From contig NZ_JAQKQJ010000017.1 of NCBI RefSeq assembly GCF_029109325.1, forward strand, positions 1-64,000: a stretch of 64,000 nucleotides of DNA. Direction: 5' to 3'. This DNA comes from Nodosilinea sp. PGN35. GTDB taxonomy: Bacteria; Cyanobacteriota; Cyanobacteriia; Phormidesmidales; Phormidesmidaceae. Position numbers and translations under genes: made by a program. Every line of letters starts with the position of its first letter. The first letter of the stretch is position 1. The notes under the pieces are model-generated. The model ran no database searches. It was not told where the DNA came from and saw only the letters and a program-made list of their open reading frames with translations. Shown here in pieces: positions 7,884-15,627 of the stretch.

Positions 7884-8813
7884 CTACCGCTCATAGAAAA
7901 CTCGGCTATTGCCAATGCCGGCTTCGCGATAGAAATTGTTCCAGCGGTTGGCCAAGCCGCGATCGGCAAAGGGGCCAACCGCTATGTGGGGGCCACGGGG
8001 GGCGGTGCGCTGCTGCACCCGATCGGCGGGGGTACCCAGCTGAATGACCTGGCTGCTCAGGGTGCCCAAATTAGAGGCATCGGTAGGAATCACCACGTAG
8101 TAGGGCGCACTGAACGACTCGGTCATGGGCGGTGCCGCCGTCGGAGGAGGAATTACGGCTCCCGCTGGCGGGGCTGCCGGAACGCCGTAGTTCAGCTCCT
8201 GGCCAAACTCCACATTGCCAGCGGTGGGGGGAACTTGGGCCACCCCTGGCGGCAGCGCTGGCACCGGCACGTTCGAGACCGGAGCCTGGGGAAAGGCCGC
8301 ATCGGGCAGGGGCGGCAGCTCGCCGTTGGAGGCATACACATTGTTGGGCATTGCCGCCGTTGGGGTGTAGACGGGTACGGCAGCGGCCACCTGGGCCATT
8401 TCAGCCCGTACCCCCAGGGCCCCCAGGTCGGTGATGCGCTGCTGGGCGTTGCCGGTTATATTGAACCGCCCCGCCTGAATTACCGACCTCCCCTGAAAGG
8501 TGGTGCGAAAGGCGGTGGGCTCTATCTGGCGCACCTGGCTCAGGGTGGTGTCGCTGGTGTCATTGACGTAGATCAAATACTGCTGGCCGCTGCTGGGTGC
8601 CTGGGGCAAAGCTGCTCCCGGTACAGGCATAGCCCCGGCGGGCAGCGGCGGCACAACCTCATAGCCCTGGGCCAACCCCTGAGATGCCGTGATCGCCAGG
8701 GCAGCAGCGGCGATCGCCCCTCCCGAAATCCCCCTGATCGACAGCCCGAGCCATCGGCTACCCTGTGTGCTGTCTGGTGTGCGTAACCCAAATAAACAGT
8801 TCTGAATTGCCAT
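7884..8813 (-). CDS. Exported protein with two SPOR-like segments
   Basis: A 309-residue protein with an N-terminal hydrophobic export segment (about 25-47, ending ASQGLAQ). Two similar regions follow, around residues 78-140 and 232-309. Each pairs a beta strand (YLIYVND, YYVVIPT) with a V-x-x-G-R/P-F-x-x-x-x-x-A type motif (VIQAGRFN, HIAVGPFAD), reminiscent of SPOR peptidoglycan-binding repeats. A Pro/Ala-rich linker joins them. It is likely periplasmic or envelope-associated; the SPOR assignment is by eye. The start is ATG 8813 with GGAG five bases upstream; a GTG lies one codon before. Confidence 0.6.
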   Translation of the reverse strand: MAIQNCLFGLRTPDSTQGSRWLGLSIRGISGGAIAAAALAITASQGLAQGYEVVPPLPAGAMPVPGAALPQAPSSGQQYLIYVNDTSDTTLSQVRQIEPTAFRTTFQGRSVIQAGRFNITGNAQQRITDLGALGVRAEMAQVAAAVPVYTPTAAMPNNVYASNGELPPLPDAAFPQAPVSNVPVPALPPGVAQVPPTAGNVEFGQELNYGVPAAPPAGAVIPPPTAAPPMTESFSAPYYVVIPTDASNLGTLSSQVIQLGTPADRVQQRTAPRGPHIAVGPFADRGLANRWNNFYREAGIGNSRVFYER

Positions 8814-8996
8814 CACGACTCCTGCCCATTGCTGTTTTAGTGAACCGGCAGACGGTCAAGCATCAACGATTATTTGCCCGTCCTCTCTGATGTCTTGAGG
8901 ATGTTAGCGCAGATTTCAAAAACCGCATCATTTCGTTTCTAAAGAATCTCGCTTCTAACGCATCAGCACCCTAGACCAGCGGCGGGCTGGAGTTGG

Positions 8997-9012
8997 TGTG
9001 ATCTGGGTCACA
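8997..9012. promoter_or_regulatory. CRP/SYCRP1-type binding site (TGTGA-N6-TCACA)
   Basis: TGTGATCTGGGTCACA matches the symmetric CRP consensus exactly in both half sites. In Synechocystis the cAMP receptor SYCRP1 recognises this pattern. It lies about 180 bases upstream of the divergent SPOR-like gene and about 100 bases upstream of the small ORF at 9111, so it could serve either. The role is inference from sequence only. Confidence 0.5.
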
Positions 9013-9110
9013 AACTGTGCGCCACAACGTCACAGGGGTATTGCCAGTGGGTCACCGGAGTTTAATGTGTCATTTCTTACCATGAGGACAACTCAGCAAC
9101 AGTGCGCGTC

Positions 9111-9221
9111 ATGGCTAACCCCTGCAGCAAACCCCTCAAAACCAATCCGTTCAACACCCAGCGCGATCCGCAGACGGGAGAGTGGCAGGTGGTAAAGACT
9201 CTCCCCAGGAGTCGTCGGTAA
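9111..9221 (+). CDS. Small conserved protein, probably frameshifted
   Basis: A 36-codon ORF begins MANPCSKPLKTNPFNTQRDP and continues QTGEWQVV. I recognise this opening (K-P-L-K-T-N-P-F-x-T-x-R-D-P-x-T-G-x-W) as that of a small cyanobacterial family of unknown function. The frame then ends at TAA 9219. The adjacent frame (9188-9352) is open with a composition that looks like the natural continuation (KDSPQESSVIPGDHSFDEL) to TAG 9350. A one-base indel near 9190 would join the two into a protein of about 80 residues. It may be a true frameshift, a sequencing error, or a short protein that ends at 9219. Confidence 0.45.
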   Translation: MANPCSKPLKTNPFNTQRDPQTGEWQVVKTLPRSRR

Positions 9222-9392
9222 TTCCTGGGGATCACAGCTTTGACGAACTGACCGCTGGCAACTCTGCCGCGCCAGACTCCTCTAGCCAGGCGCTGTACGG
9301 CGGCAGTGACGGCTACAGCAGAGAACCCAGGGCGCGGGTAGCTGGGCTATAGTGTGGCTCTTGTGTATCTGTCTGGGCATTACACTATCGCC

Positions 9393-10340
9393 ATGGGCCA
9401 ACTGTATCCCCCCCTTGAGCCGTACCACACCGAGTACTTAGCGGTCTCAGACCGGCACAGGCTCTACGTTGAGCAAGCGGGCAATCCTGAGGGAAAGCCC
9501 GTGGTGTTTTTGCACGGCGGGCCAGGGGGCGGCCTCAACCCCACCTATCGCCAATTTTTTGACCCGCAGCGCTGGCGGATTGTGCTGTTTGATCAGCGAG
9601 GCTGCGGCAAAAGTTTGCCCTACGCCGACCTGCACGACAACACTACCTGGGCTTTGGTCGGCGATATTGAAAAAATCCGCGCCCACCTGGGCATCGAGAG
9701 CTGGACGGTGTTTGGCGGCAGCTGGGGCAGCACGCTGGCGCTGGCCTACGCCCAGACCCACCCCGATCGCTGTCAGGGGTTGATTTTGCGCGGCATTTTT
9801 ACCCTGCGCCAGCGAGAAATTAGCTGGTTTTATCAGGCGGGGGCCAGCTACCTCTACCCCGACGCCTGGGAGCATTACCTCGCGCCCATTCCCGAGGACG
9901 AGCGGCATGACCTGGTGGCGGCCTACTACCGCCGCCTGACTAGCGACAACAGGGCTGAACGCCTAACCGCCGCCCGCGCCTGGGCGGTGTGGGAAGCCAG
10001 CACCAGCAAGCTGGTGCAAGACCCTGGCCTGCTGCACCACTTCGGCGAAGATGAGTTTGCCGTGGCTTTTGCCCGCATTGAGTGCCACTACTTTGTCAAC
10101 AAAGGGTTTTTTGATACCGACGACCATATTTTGCGCCAGGTGCCCCGCATTCGTCATCTTCCCGGTGTGATCGTGCAGGGCCGCTACGATGTTGTCTGCC
10201 CCGCCACTACCGCCTGGGAGCTTCACCGCGCCTGGCCTGAGGCCCAGTTTGTCATGGTGCAGGATGCTGGCCACTCGGCCATGGAGCCGGGGATTACCAA
10301 TGCGCTGATTGAGGCGACGGATGAGTTTGCCCGACGGTGA
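9393..10340 (+). CDS. pip: Proline iminopeptidase
   Basis: A 315-residue alpha/beta hydrolase of peptidase family S33 that removes N-terminal proline from peptides. The oxyanion motif HGGPGGG is at 41-47, DQRGCGKS at 67-74, and the nucleophile elbow GGSWGS has Ser110. The acid lies in GRYDVVCP and the catalytic His in QDAGHSA near the C-terminus. ATG 9393 (MGQLYPPLEPY) is the family start; the frame extends upstream to a GTG at 9354. It is cytoplasmic, with no signal peptide. Confidence 0.93.
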   Translation: MGQLYPPLEPYHTEYLAVSDRHRLYVEQAGNPEGKPVVFLHGGPGGGLNPTYRQFFDPQRWRIVLFDQRGCGKSLPYADLHDNTTWALVGDIEKIRAHLGIESWTVFGGSWGSTLALAYAQTHPDRCQGLILRGIFTLRQREISWFYQAGASYLYPDAWEHYLAPIPEDERHDLVAAYYRRLTSDNRAERLTAARAWAVWEASTSKLVQDPGLLHHFGEDEFAVAFARIECHYFVNKGFFDTDDHILRQVPRIRHLPGVIVQGRYDVVCPATTAWELHRAWPEAQFVMVQDAGHSAMEPGITNALIEATDEFARR

Positions 10341-10366
10341 GAGAACGGGGAAAGTTTTTAGTTTTT

Positions 10367-10432
10367 AGTTTTGAATTTTGAGTTCTTGCCCCTTAACCTG
10401 AATTCAAAACTTAAAACTCAAAATTCAAAACT
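10367..10432. terminator. Inverted repeat between convergent genes (AAAACTCAAAATTC family)
   Basis: AGTTTTGAATTTTGAGTT (10367-10384) pairs with its exact reverse complement at 10415-10432, an 18-bp stem with a 30-base loop. It lies between the stops of pip and the convergent gene at 10440. It belongs to an A/T-rich dispersed repeat also seen at 35714-35786 and 44662-44720. A role as bidirectional terminator is inferred from position. Confidence 0.55.
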
Positions 10433-10439
10433 CCTCCCG

Positions 10440-10925
10440 CTACCCCAGCGCCCGCCGCGCAATCCACCGCTGCACGCTCCACACCCCTCCGGCGACCACA
10501 GCCCCCAGCCACAGCCCCCGACCCAGCTGGGGGTGACCGTCGAGCAGGCACCAGCCCCCCAACAGCCCCAGGCCAAGGGTGCTGCCGGCCACGGCGGTGA
10601 GCATGGCCTTGAGGGCGGTGTGGGTGGCGACAATTTGGGCGGCTAGGTTCTCGGGGGGGGCGCTGGCGGCCAGGGCTTTAGAGGCGGCCTGGAAAGATTC
10701 GTAGCAGTTGGCTTCAACCTGGTAGTAGGTGCCGAGGTCTTTGTCCCGTAGAGCCGAGACACTATAGAGGCCAAACTGCTTGGCCTGGGCGATCGCCTCG
10801 CGAATCTGCCGCCGGGTGGCAATCGGCCCCAGGGCTTCAAACACTGACTGGCGGTAGACGCCGGTTTTAGCCATAGTCAGCACGCGATCGGTGAGGTCTA
10901 GAGCAGAACGAGGGGCAGCATTCAC
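10440..10925 (-). CDS. Conserved cyanobacterial membrane protein, 161 aa
   Basis: The N-terminal two thirds is soluble and contains VLTMAKTGVYRQSVFEALGP and REAIAQAKQFGLYSVSALRD. The C-terminus has two hydrophobic segments (roughly 110-127 and 133-150). I believe this is a conserved cyanobacterial protein of unknown function. I chose GTG 10925 because AGGAG sits about nine bases upstream; the frame reaches a TTG at 10955, and an internal ATG begins MAKTGVYRQ. It is convergent with pip. Confidence 0.6.
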   Translation of the reverse strand: MNAAPRSALDLTDRVLTMAKTGVYRQSVFEALGPIATRRQIREAIAQAKQFGLYSVSALRDKDLGTYYQVEANCYESFQAASKALAASAPPENLAAQIVATHTALKAMLTAVAGSTLGLGLLGGWCLLDGHPQLGRGLWLGAVVAGGVWSVQRWIARRALG

Positions 10926-11189
10926 TGGGTATCCACTCCTGGGCGGGCCGGGCAAACGAGAACTATGTACTACTTGATAGTACGGAAAAATTTGGCAATT
11001 AGGCGATCAATTGGCGATCGCCTGGGTGGGCACAATGCTGCCTTGAAGGGGAGGTAAACTGGTGACAGCAACGCTCCCCGCCTTGACTGGTACTCTGCCC
11101 CACGGCTGCGGGCTTCGGCACTGACGGTAGATCGCAGCGCCGTATGGGGCAGCCCAGAGCGCAGCTTGGACGACTTTTTAAGGACAGCT

Positions 11190-12218
11190 ATGGCAACGGC
11201 ACGGCAAACGACTACCCTGGGGAATTTGGCCCACGAAGCGATCGCTAAATACCTGGCCCAGGTTGCTGCCTACCAAAAACCAGTGCTGGCCGACAGCGAT
11301 CCCGAAAATCTGCACCAGATGCGCGTTGGGCTGCGGCGACTGCGTACCGCTGTGCAGGTGTTTGATGTGGGCCTTGCTTTGCCCAAGGCCGGGCGCGAAC
11401 CGGCCATCGCTGCTGTGGGGCGCAAACTTGGCAACCTGCGCGATCTCGACGTGATTGGCTCGACGCTGCGCGATCGCTACGCCCCCGATCTGCCCAACGA
11501 CGAGCAGCAGTGTCTGGCCACCGTGCTGCTGCATTTGGCCCACCAGCGGCACCTAATTCTCAAGCAGGTCAAAAAGCTGCTCCAGGGCAAGCGCTACGGC
11601 AAACTTCAGCAGGCGCTGGGCGACTGGGTGGCTGAGCCGACCTACGGAGCGATCGCCCCCCTGCCAGCCCATCAGGTCGTGCCCGATCTGGTGCTCCCCC
11701 TGGTCTGTCAGCTCTGGCTCCACCCCGGCTGGCTGGTGGGTACCCAGGCTCACCCCAGCGGTCTGGCGGTCAATTTTAGCCTCAGCCAAGTCGCCACCGA
11801 CGCGCTGATCTCTGAGCAGGGGCCGGTGCTCCACAGCCTGCGCAAACAGGTGAAGCGAGTGCGCTACCAGCTGCGCCTGGTGTCTGACCTCTACCTCGGC
11901 ACCCTCGATGGCGATGTAGAGCGCCTCAGTGCCATGCAGGATACCCTGGGCGATCTGCAAGACAGCACGGTTTTAGCAGCGTTCATTGGCGACATCGTGA
12001 CCGATGCCAAGGCCCAAATGCCCACCCTGTTTGCCCTGCTAGCCGATCGCCGCCACCGCGCCTGGCAGCAGTGGCAAGGGTACCAGCAGCACTACTTAGA
12101 CGGGCAGCAGCGCCAGCGGCTGCGGCTAGCGCTGCTGCACATCGGCGAGTCTGAGATGGCGACAACAGTAAACCGCGATCGCAAAGCCCCGTCAAAAGAC
12201 AACCGTGGCTTCGCCTAG
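11190..12218 (+). CDS. CHAD domain protein
   Basis: A 342-residue all-helical protein with the conserved-histidine alpha-helical (CHAD) fold. CHAD domains bind inorganic polyphosphate and often localise to polyphosphate granules. Hallmarks are the basic helix LHQMRVGLRRLRTAVQVF near 45-62, GRKLGNLRDLDV near 90, and the second-half KQVKRVRYQLRLVSDL. No CYTH triphosphatase domain is fused. The start is ATG 11190 with AAGGA five bases upstream; the TTG at 11166 is less likely. It stands alone on its strand. Confidence 0.85.
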   Translation: MATARQTTTLGNLAHEAIAKYLAQVAAYQKPVLADSDPENLHQMRVGLRRLRTAVQVFDVGLALPKAGREPAIAAVGRKLGNLRDLDVIGSTLRDRYAPDLPNDEQQCLATVLLHLAHQRHLILKQVKKLLQGKRYGKLQQALGDWVAEPTYGAIAPLPAHQVVPDLVLPLVCQLWLHPGWLVGTQAHPSGLAVNFSLSQVATDALISEQGPVLHSLRKQVKRVRYQLRLVSDLYLGTLDGDVERLSAMQDTLGDLQDSTVLAAFIGDIVTDAKAQMPTLFALLADRRHRAWQQWQGYQQHYLDGQQRQRLRLALLHIGESEMATTVNRDRKAPSKDNRGFA

Positions 12219-12296
12219 TCGCGCCGTCCAAAGCTCAGAATTCAGCCGATTCACCGCCGCAGAGGTTAGGATAAAAGCCAAAGAAACGCAGACAGC

Positions 12297-12908
12297 ATGA
12301 CGCTACTCAGTCGGCAGATCTGGCTCAACTTTTTAGCGCTGCTGCCTGCCACTACGCTCACAGTACTGACCATTGCCGTAGCCTTTTTGCGGTTTTATGA
12401 CGAACAAGACTTCCAATTCCTCGAACTCATTACCCAACCTCGAGCCTGGAGCAACCGACTCACCGTGGCAGCCCTCGTGGTGGCATTGGTTAATTTCGGC
12501 GTTGAGTGGAACCGTCGAAATCGAGAAACAGGACGCCTTGGAAGAGCAGAGGCACGCGCAGCGGATGAACGCGCTGAGAAAGAGCAACGAAGAGCTGAGA
12601 AAGAGCAACGAAGAGCTGAGAAAGAGCAACGAAGAGCTGAGAAAGAGCAACGAAGAGTTCAAGAAGAACAGCGAAGAGTTCAAGAAGAACAGCGAAGAGT
12701 TCAAGAAGAACAGCGAAGAGTTCAAGAAGAACAGCGAAGAGTTCAAGAAGAACAGCGAAGAGCTGAAGAGCGAGAACAAGCGACTCGCCGAGCTCGAATC
12801 CAAAATCGATGGATTGTTCTCCAAATACGGCATCAAATCGAGCCCAGCGCCCAAACCCGAGCAGCCTTGACGGATTTTCTGCGGTTTTTGCAAGAGTATG
12901 GCGAATAG
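12297..12908 (+). CDS. Membrane-anchored coiled-coil protein with heptad repeats
   Basis: A 203-residue protein with two hydrophobic segments (about 8-31 and 54-69), a long charged coiled coil (about 80-165) and a short conserved-looking C-terminus (IQNRWIVLQIRHQIE... FLRFLQEYGE). The coiled coil is encoded by nine tandem 21-bp units. In this frame they give four AEKEQRR-type and five VQEEQRR-type heptads. I chose this frame over an overlapping one (12397-12870) because only this one has membrane anchors and a natural C-terminus. The function is unknown. Confidence 0.6.
   Translation: MTLLSRQIWLNFLALLPATTLTVLTIAVAFLRFYDEQDFQFLELITQPRAWSNRLTVAALVVALVNFGVEWNRRNRETGRLGRAEARAADERAEKEQRRAEKEQRRAEKEQRRAEKEQRRVQEEQRRVQEEQRRVQEEQRRVQEEQRRVQEEQRRAEEREQATRRARIQNRWIVLQIRHQIEPSAQTRAALTDFLRFLQEYGE
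12573..12761 (+). repeat. Nine tandem 21-bp units inside the coiled-coil gene
   Basis: Four units of GCTGAGAAAGAGCAACGAAG(A) (12573-12656) are followed by five of GTTCAAGAAGAACAGCGAAG(A) (12657-12761), each 21 bp. Copy-number change would keep the reading frame and alter coil length by one heptad per unit. The array is open in more than one frame. Confidence 0.9.
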
Positions 12909-12951
12909 TAGTGCTCTATCCCCTTAGATTGTGCTGCCGCTGCCGACGGGT

Positions 12952-13626
12952 TTAGCCCAGGCTGTGCATGAGTCCGTAGGCCAGGGCCGCACTGCCCAGG
13001 GGCACCGTCAGGTTGTCGAGGCCGTAGAATGAGAGGGTTTCGAGCAGGGTAGCGGCGATCGCCACCGTTACCGCCGTGCCCCACACCGCCCCGGTGAACC
13101 CCACCGTCAGCCCCAGCACCAGCACAACCACCACAAAGCTGGCCAGGGCCATAGTCAAACTCCCCTCCCAGCTCTTCTGGTTGCCAAAGACCTTGTAGGG
13201 ATGGCGGCCAAAATTTTGCCCCACCAGGGCGGCTAAGCCATCGCCCCAGGTCATCACCAAAATGCCGAGGGCGGCGTACTGCGGCAGGCCCAGGGGCCAG
13301 AAGACCGCCGTCAGTACCCCGATGCTGACGGCGTAAAAAAACGTACCCAGACTGTGGCGGCCCACCCCGTTGATGCCCGGCAAAATCGGCAGCCGGTACG
13401 ATAGCAGCGCCACACCGCTAAATACAACCGAGGCCGCCATCCCCATCCAGGCGGGAGTATCTAGCCACCAGGCCAGCAAAATCACGTGCCCGGCTCCAAT
13501 ATGGACGATTTTACGGGTGATTTCGGTGTCGAGGTTGGCGGTGCGGCGCAGCCCTTCGGCCACTCCCCCCACGACCGCCAGCCAGGCGGCTACCAGTCCG
13601 ATTTGCACAAGCGCAGTAGCCATCAT
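12952..13626 (-). CDS. Phytol kinase-like protein (VTE5/DGK1/SEC59 family)
   Basis: A 224-residue polytopic membrane protein of the polyprenol/diacylglycerol kinase-like family. In cyanobacteria and plants members phosphorylate phytol released from chlorophyll, feeding tocopherol and phylloquinone synthesis. Visible hallmarks are TRKIVHIGAGHVILLAWW near 37-54, WGDGLAALVGQNFGRHPY and NQKSWEGSLTMAL. About six or seven transmembrane helices are apparent. It is transcribed divergently from pyrH, with about 58 bases between the two starts. Confidence 0.8.
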   Translation of the reverse strand: MMATALVQIGLVAAWLAVVGGVAEGLRRTANLDTEITRKIVHIGAGHVILLAWWLDTPAWMGMAASVVFSGVALLSYRLPILPGINGVGRHSLGTFFYAVSIGVLTAVFWPLGLPQYAALGILVMTWGDGLAALVGQNFGRHPYKVFGNQKSWEGSLTMALASFVVVVLVLGLTVGFTGAVWGTAVTVAIAATLLETLSFYGLDNLTVPLGSAALAYGLMHSLG

Positions 13627-13684
13627 GGCAGGGGAAGCAAGTATAGTGGTGTGGGACTTCTAGACCTTACTACACCAGCTTCCT

Positions 13685-14428
13685 ATGAATACCACCTATG
13701 TGGATAAACCCTATAAGCGCGTGCTGCTAAAACTCAGCGGCGAAGCCCTGATGGGCGACATGGACTACGGCATTGATGCCAACGTGGTAGAAACCATTGC
13801 TGCCGAGATTGCCGAGGTGATCAAAGAAGGGATTGAAATTGCCGTGGTAGTCGGGGCCGGCAACATCTTTCGCGGCATCAAAGGCTCCGCCGCCGGCATG
13901 GATCGAGCCACCGCCGACTACATCGGCATGATCGCCACGGTGATGAACGCCATGACCCTGCAAGACTCCCTGGAGCGCATGGGGGTGCCAACTCGGGTGC
14001 AGACGGCGATCGCCATGCAGGAGGTCGCCGAACCCTACATTCGCCGCCGCGCCATTCGCCACCTGGAGAAAAACCGGGTGGTTATTTTTGGGGCGGGCTC
14101 CGGCAACCCTTTCTTCACCACCGACACCACCGCCGCGCTGCGGGCCGCCGAGATCAACGCTGAGGTTGTATTTAAGGCCACCAAGGTTGACGGCGTCTAC
14201 GATTCTGATCCTAAAATTAACCCTAACGCCAAGCGCTTTCGCACCTTAACCTATGGGTATGTGCTGCAGCACGATCTAAAAGTGATGGACAGCACCGCGA
14301 TCGCCCTGTGTAAGGACAACAACATCCCTATCATGGTATTTGACCTGTCGGTGCCCGGAAACATCAAGCGGGCGCTGATGGGCGAGTCTATCGGCACGAT
14401 TGTAGGAGAGTCTTGTGATGTCAGTTGA
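13685..14428 (+). CDS. pyrH: Uridylate kinase
   Basis: PyrH phosphorylates UMP to UDP in pyrimidine nucleotide synthesis and belongs to the amino acid kinase fold. The 247-residue product shows KRVLLKLSGEALMG at the start, VVGAGNIFRGIKG, the GTRVQTAIAMQEVAEPYIRRRAIRH-like segment, GSGNPFFTTDTTAALRAAEI and VFDLSVPGNIKRALMGE near the end. Length and motifs are normal. The gene overlaps frr by about ten bases, so the two are translationally coupled, as in many bacteria. Confidence 0.97.
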   Translation: MNTTYVDKPYKRVLLKLSGEALMGDMDYGIDANVVETIAAEIAEVIKEGIEIAVVVGAGNIFRGIKGSAAGMDRATADYIGMIATVMNAMTLQDSLERMGVPTRVQTAIAMQEVAEPYIRRRAIRHLEKNRVVIFGAGSGNPFFTTDTTAALRAAEINAEVVFKATKVDGVYDSDPKINPNAKRFRTLTYGYVLQHDLKVMDSTAIALCKDNNIPIMVFDLSVPGNIKRALMGESIGTIVGESCDVS

Positions 14429-14978
14429 CGATATTTTGCTCGAAACCGAAGACCTGATGCAGAAGTCTGTGGAGGCGACCCAGCGCAACTTCAACACCAT
14501 CCGCACCGGGCGCGCCAATGCCTCGCTGCTCGATCGCATCGAGATCGACTACTACGGTGCCCAGACTCCCCTCAAGCAGATGGCCAACATCTCCACCCCC
14601 GATGCCACCACGCTGATGATTCAGCCCTACGACGCCAGCAGCCTGACCACCATCGAAAAGGCGATCTCGATGTCTGACGTGGGCCTCACCCCCAACAACG
14701 ATGGCCGAGTCATTCGCCTCAACATTCCGCCCTTGACCAGCGAGCGCCGCAAAGAGTTTGTCAAAACGGCGGGCAAAGTGGCCGAAGAAGGGCGCGTGTC
14801 CATTCGCAACCAGCGCCGCAACGGCATCGACGCCGTCAAAAAGCTAGAGAAGGCCAGCGATATCTCCGAAGACGAGTCGCGCGATGCCCAGGATGAGATT
14901 CAAAAGCTCACCGACAAATACATCGCCAAGCTGGACGATGCCCTGGCCGCCAAAGAAAAAGACATTATGACCGTGTGA
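14418..14978 (+). CDS. frr: Ribosome recycling factor
   Basis: RRF splits post-termination ribosomes together with EF-G. The 186-residue product is of normal length and contains the diagnostic FNTIRTGRANASLLDRI near 22-38, TLMIQPYD, NNDGRVIRLNIPPLTSERRKEFVK and a C-terminal helix ending DIMTV. The ATG at 14418 follows a GTG by one codon. It overlaps the end of pyrH, with which it forms an operon. Confidence 0.97.
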   Translation: MSVDDILLETEDLMQKSVEATQRNFNTIRTGRANASLLDRIEIDYYGAQTPLKQMANISTPDATTLMIQPYDASSLTTIEKAISMSDVGLTPNNDGRVIRLNIPPLTSERRKEFVKTAGKVAEEGRVSIRNQRRNGIDAVKKLEKASDISEDESRDAQDEIQKLTDKYIAKLDDALAAKEKDIMTV

Positions 14979-15007
14979 TAGCCCAGGCAGTGCAACCCAG
15001 CCTCTCT

Positions 15008-15169
15008 CTACGACGCTGCGCATTTGGGCCTGACAAAGTAGGCAAAGTGCATGGGGTAGCCCTCGGCGTAGAGCTTATCGACGTGGTTTTGGGCGACGGC
15101 CTGGCTTTGAAACACCTCTAGAACGGTCTCTCGACCGTTGGCGTAGCGAATGCACAGTTCCCAAGTCAT
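15008..15169 (-). CDS. Small conserved protein, 53 aa
   Basis: A 53-residue ORF begins MTWELCIRYANGRETVLEVF and contains NHVDKLYAEGYPMHFAYFVR. The regular sequence with good codon use suggests a real cyanobacterial small protein of unknown function; I believe relatives with the same E-L-x-x-x-Y-x-N-G opening exist. It has no membrane segment. It is convergent with frr, with only 29 bases between the two stops. Confidence 0.6.
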   Translation of the reverse strand: MTWELCIRYANGRETVLEVFQSQAVAQNHVDKLYAEGYPMHFAYFVRPKCAAS

Positions 15170-15349
15170 GGCGATTTACCTGATGGCAGTCTAAGGCGGG
15201 GCTGTCGGCAGGCCTGGCTTTACGGTGGCTTCATGCAGGCCAGGTGTCTTCATCCTAGGTTTATCGCTTAGGGATGTACTCCGAGAAATCCATGAACTTA
15301 GACCTTCCGTAGATTCTGGGCCTGACCCAGCTAAATTCCCTCGCCCCGG

Positions 15350-15378
15350 TTGACGCTCCTCGGCAGCCCTGTTAGATT
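15350..15378 (+). promoter_or_regulatory. Predicted sigma-70 promoter of the aroF leader
   Basis: TTGACG (15350-15355) and TAGATT (15373-15378) are separated by exactly 17 bases. This places a start site near 15385, about 20 bases before the first leader peptide. No other good promoter is visible between here and the DAHP synthase gene. Confidence 0.6.
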
Positions 15379-15404
15379 GCAGATACGTTTCAGTTTCCCC
15401 CGCC

Positions 15405-15464
15405 ATGCCTGCGTCCGTAAGAGCATTTTATTTTTGGTGGCAGCCGTCGGTTCACAGGTCGTGA
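15405..15464 (+). CDS. Leader peptide 1, Phe-Tyr-Phe-Trp-Trp
   Basis: A 19-codon ORF (ATG 15405, TGA 15462) reads MPASVRAFYFWWQPSVHRS. Five consecutive aromatic codons lie at 15426-15440. Its last codons overlap the left arm of an antiterminator stem (15449-15458). This is the textbook design of an attenuator leader peptide: scarcity of charged aromatic tRNAs would stall the ribosome before that arm. There is no clear Shine-Dalgarno. Confidence 0.75.
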   Translation: MPASVRAFYFWWQPSVHRS

Positions 15465-15526
15465 GCACCGTTTGTGTTGCCAACCCTGTGAACCGCAGAG
15501 CTTGCCCTCTGCGGTTTTGTTTTTTT
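15449..15526 (+). terminator. Attenuator 1: antiterminator and terminator
   Basis: The antiterminator GGTTCACAGG (15449-15458) pairs with CCTGTGAACC (15485-15494). The terminator stem AACCGCAGAG (15491-15500) pairs with CTCTGCGGTT (15507-15516), followed by a T-rich tract to 15526. The two stems share bases 15491-15494 and so are mutually exclusive. All pairings are perfect in the sequence. Confidence 0.8.
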
Positions 15527-15561
15527 AGTTTGAGTCGTTAACCCGTTTCGCTTTAGCCGCT

Positions 15562-15627
15562 ATGCAAATTTCCATCACCAATTGGTACTACGGATTTTTT
15601 TACACCACCGGGTCAGGCTTGTGGTGA
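15562..15627 (+). CDS. Leader peptide 2, rich in Trp, Tyr and Phe
   Basis: A 21-codon ORF (ATG 15562) is followed by tandem stops TGA TAG (15625-15630). Its core is NWYYGFFYTT and it ends GSGLW. Seven of 21 residues are aromatic, with six in the block 15583-15603. The closing codons overlap the left arm of the second antiterminator (15608-15617). It has the same architecture as leader 1 but an unrelated sequence, so simple recent duplication is not evident. There is no clear Shine-Dalgarno. Confidence 0.8.
   Translation: MQISITNWYYGFFYTTGSGLW

Noticed and set aside
12573..12761. Regular 21-bp array resembling a CRISPR or minisatellite
   Set aside because: Units are directly adjacent with no spacers and encode a heptad coiled coil in a good ORF, so this is a coding repeat.
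12397..12870. Overlapping 157-codon frame with LRKSNEE/FKKNSEE repeats
   Set aside because: It is open because the 21-bp array lacks stops in several frames; it has no membrane anchor, while the 12297 frame has anchors, a better start and a natural C-terminus.
15350..15541. 63-codon plus-strand ORF through the aroF leader
   Set aside because: It starts at a promoter box and crosses the first terminator; its sequence has no protein character and both leader peptides lie in other frames.
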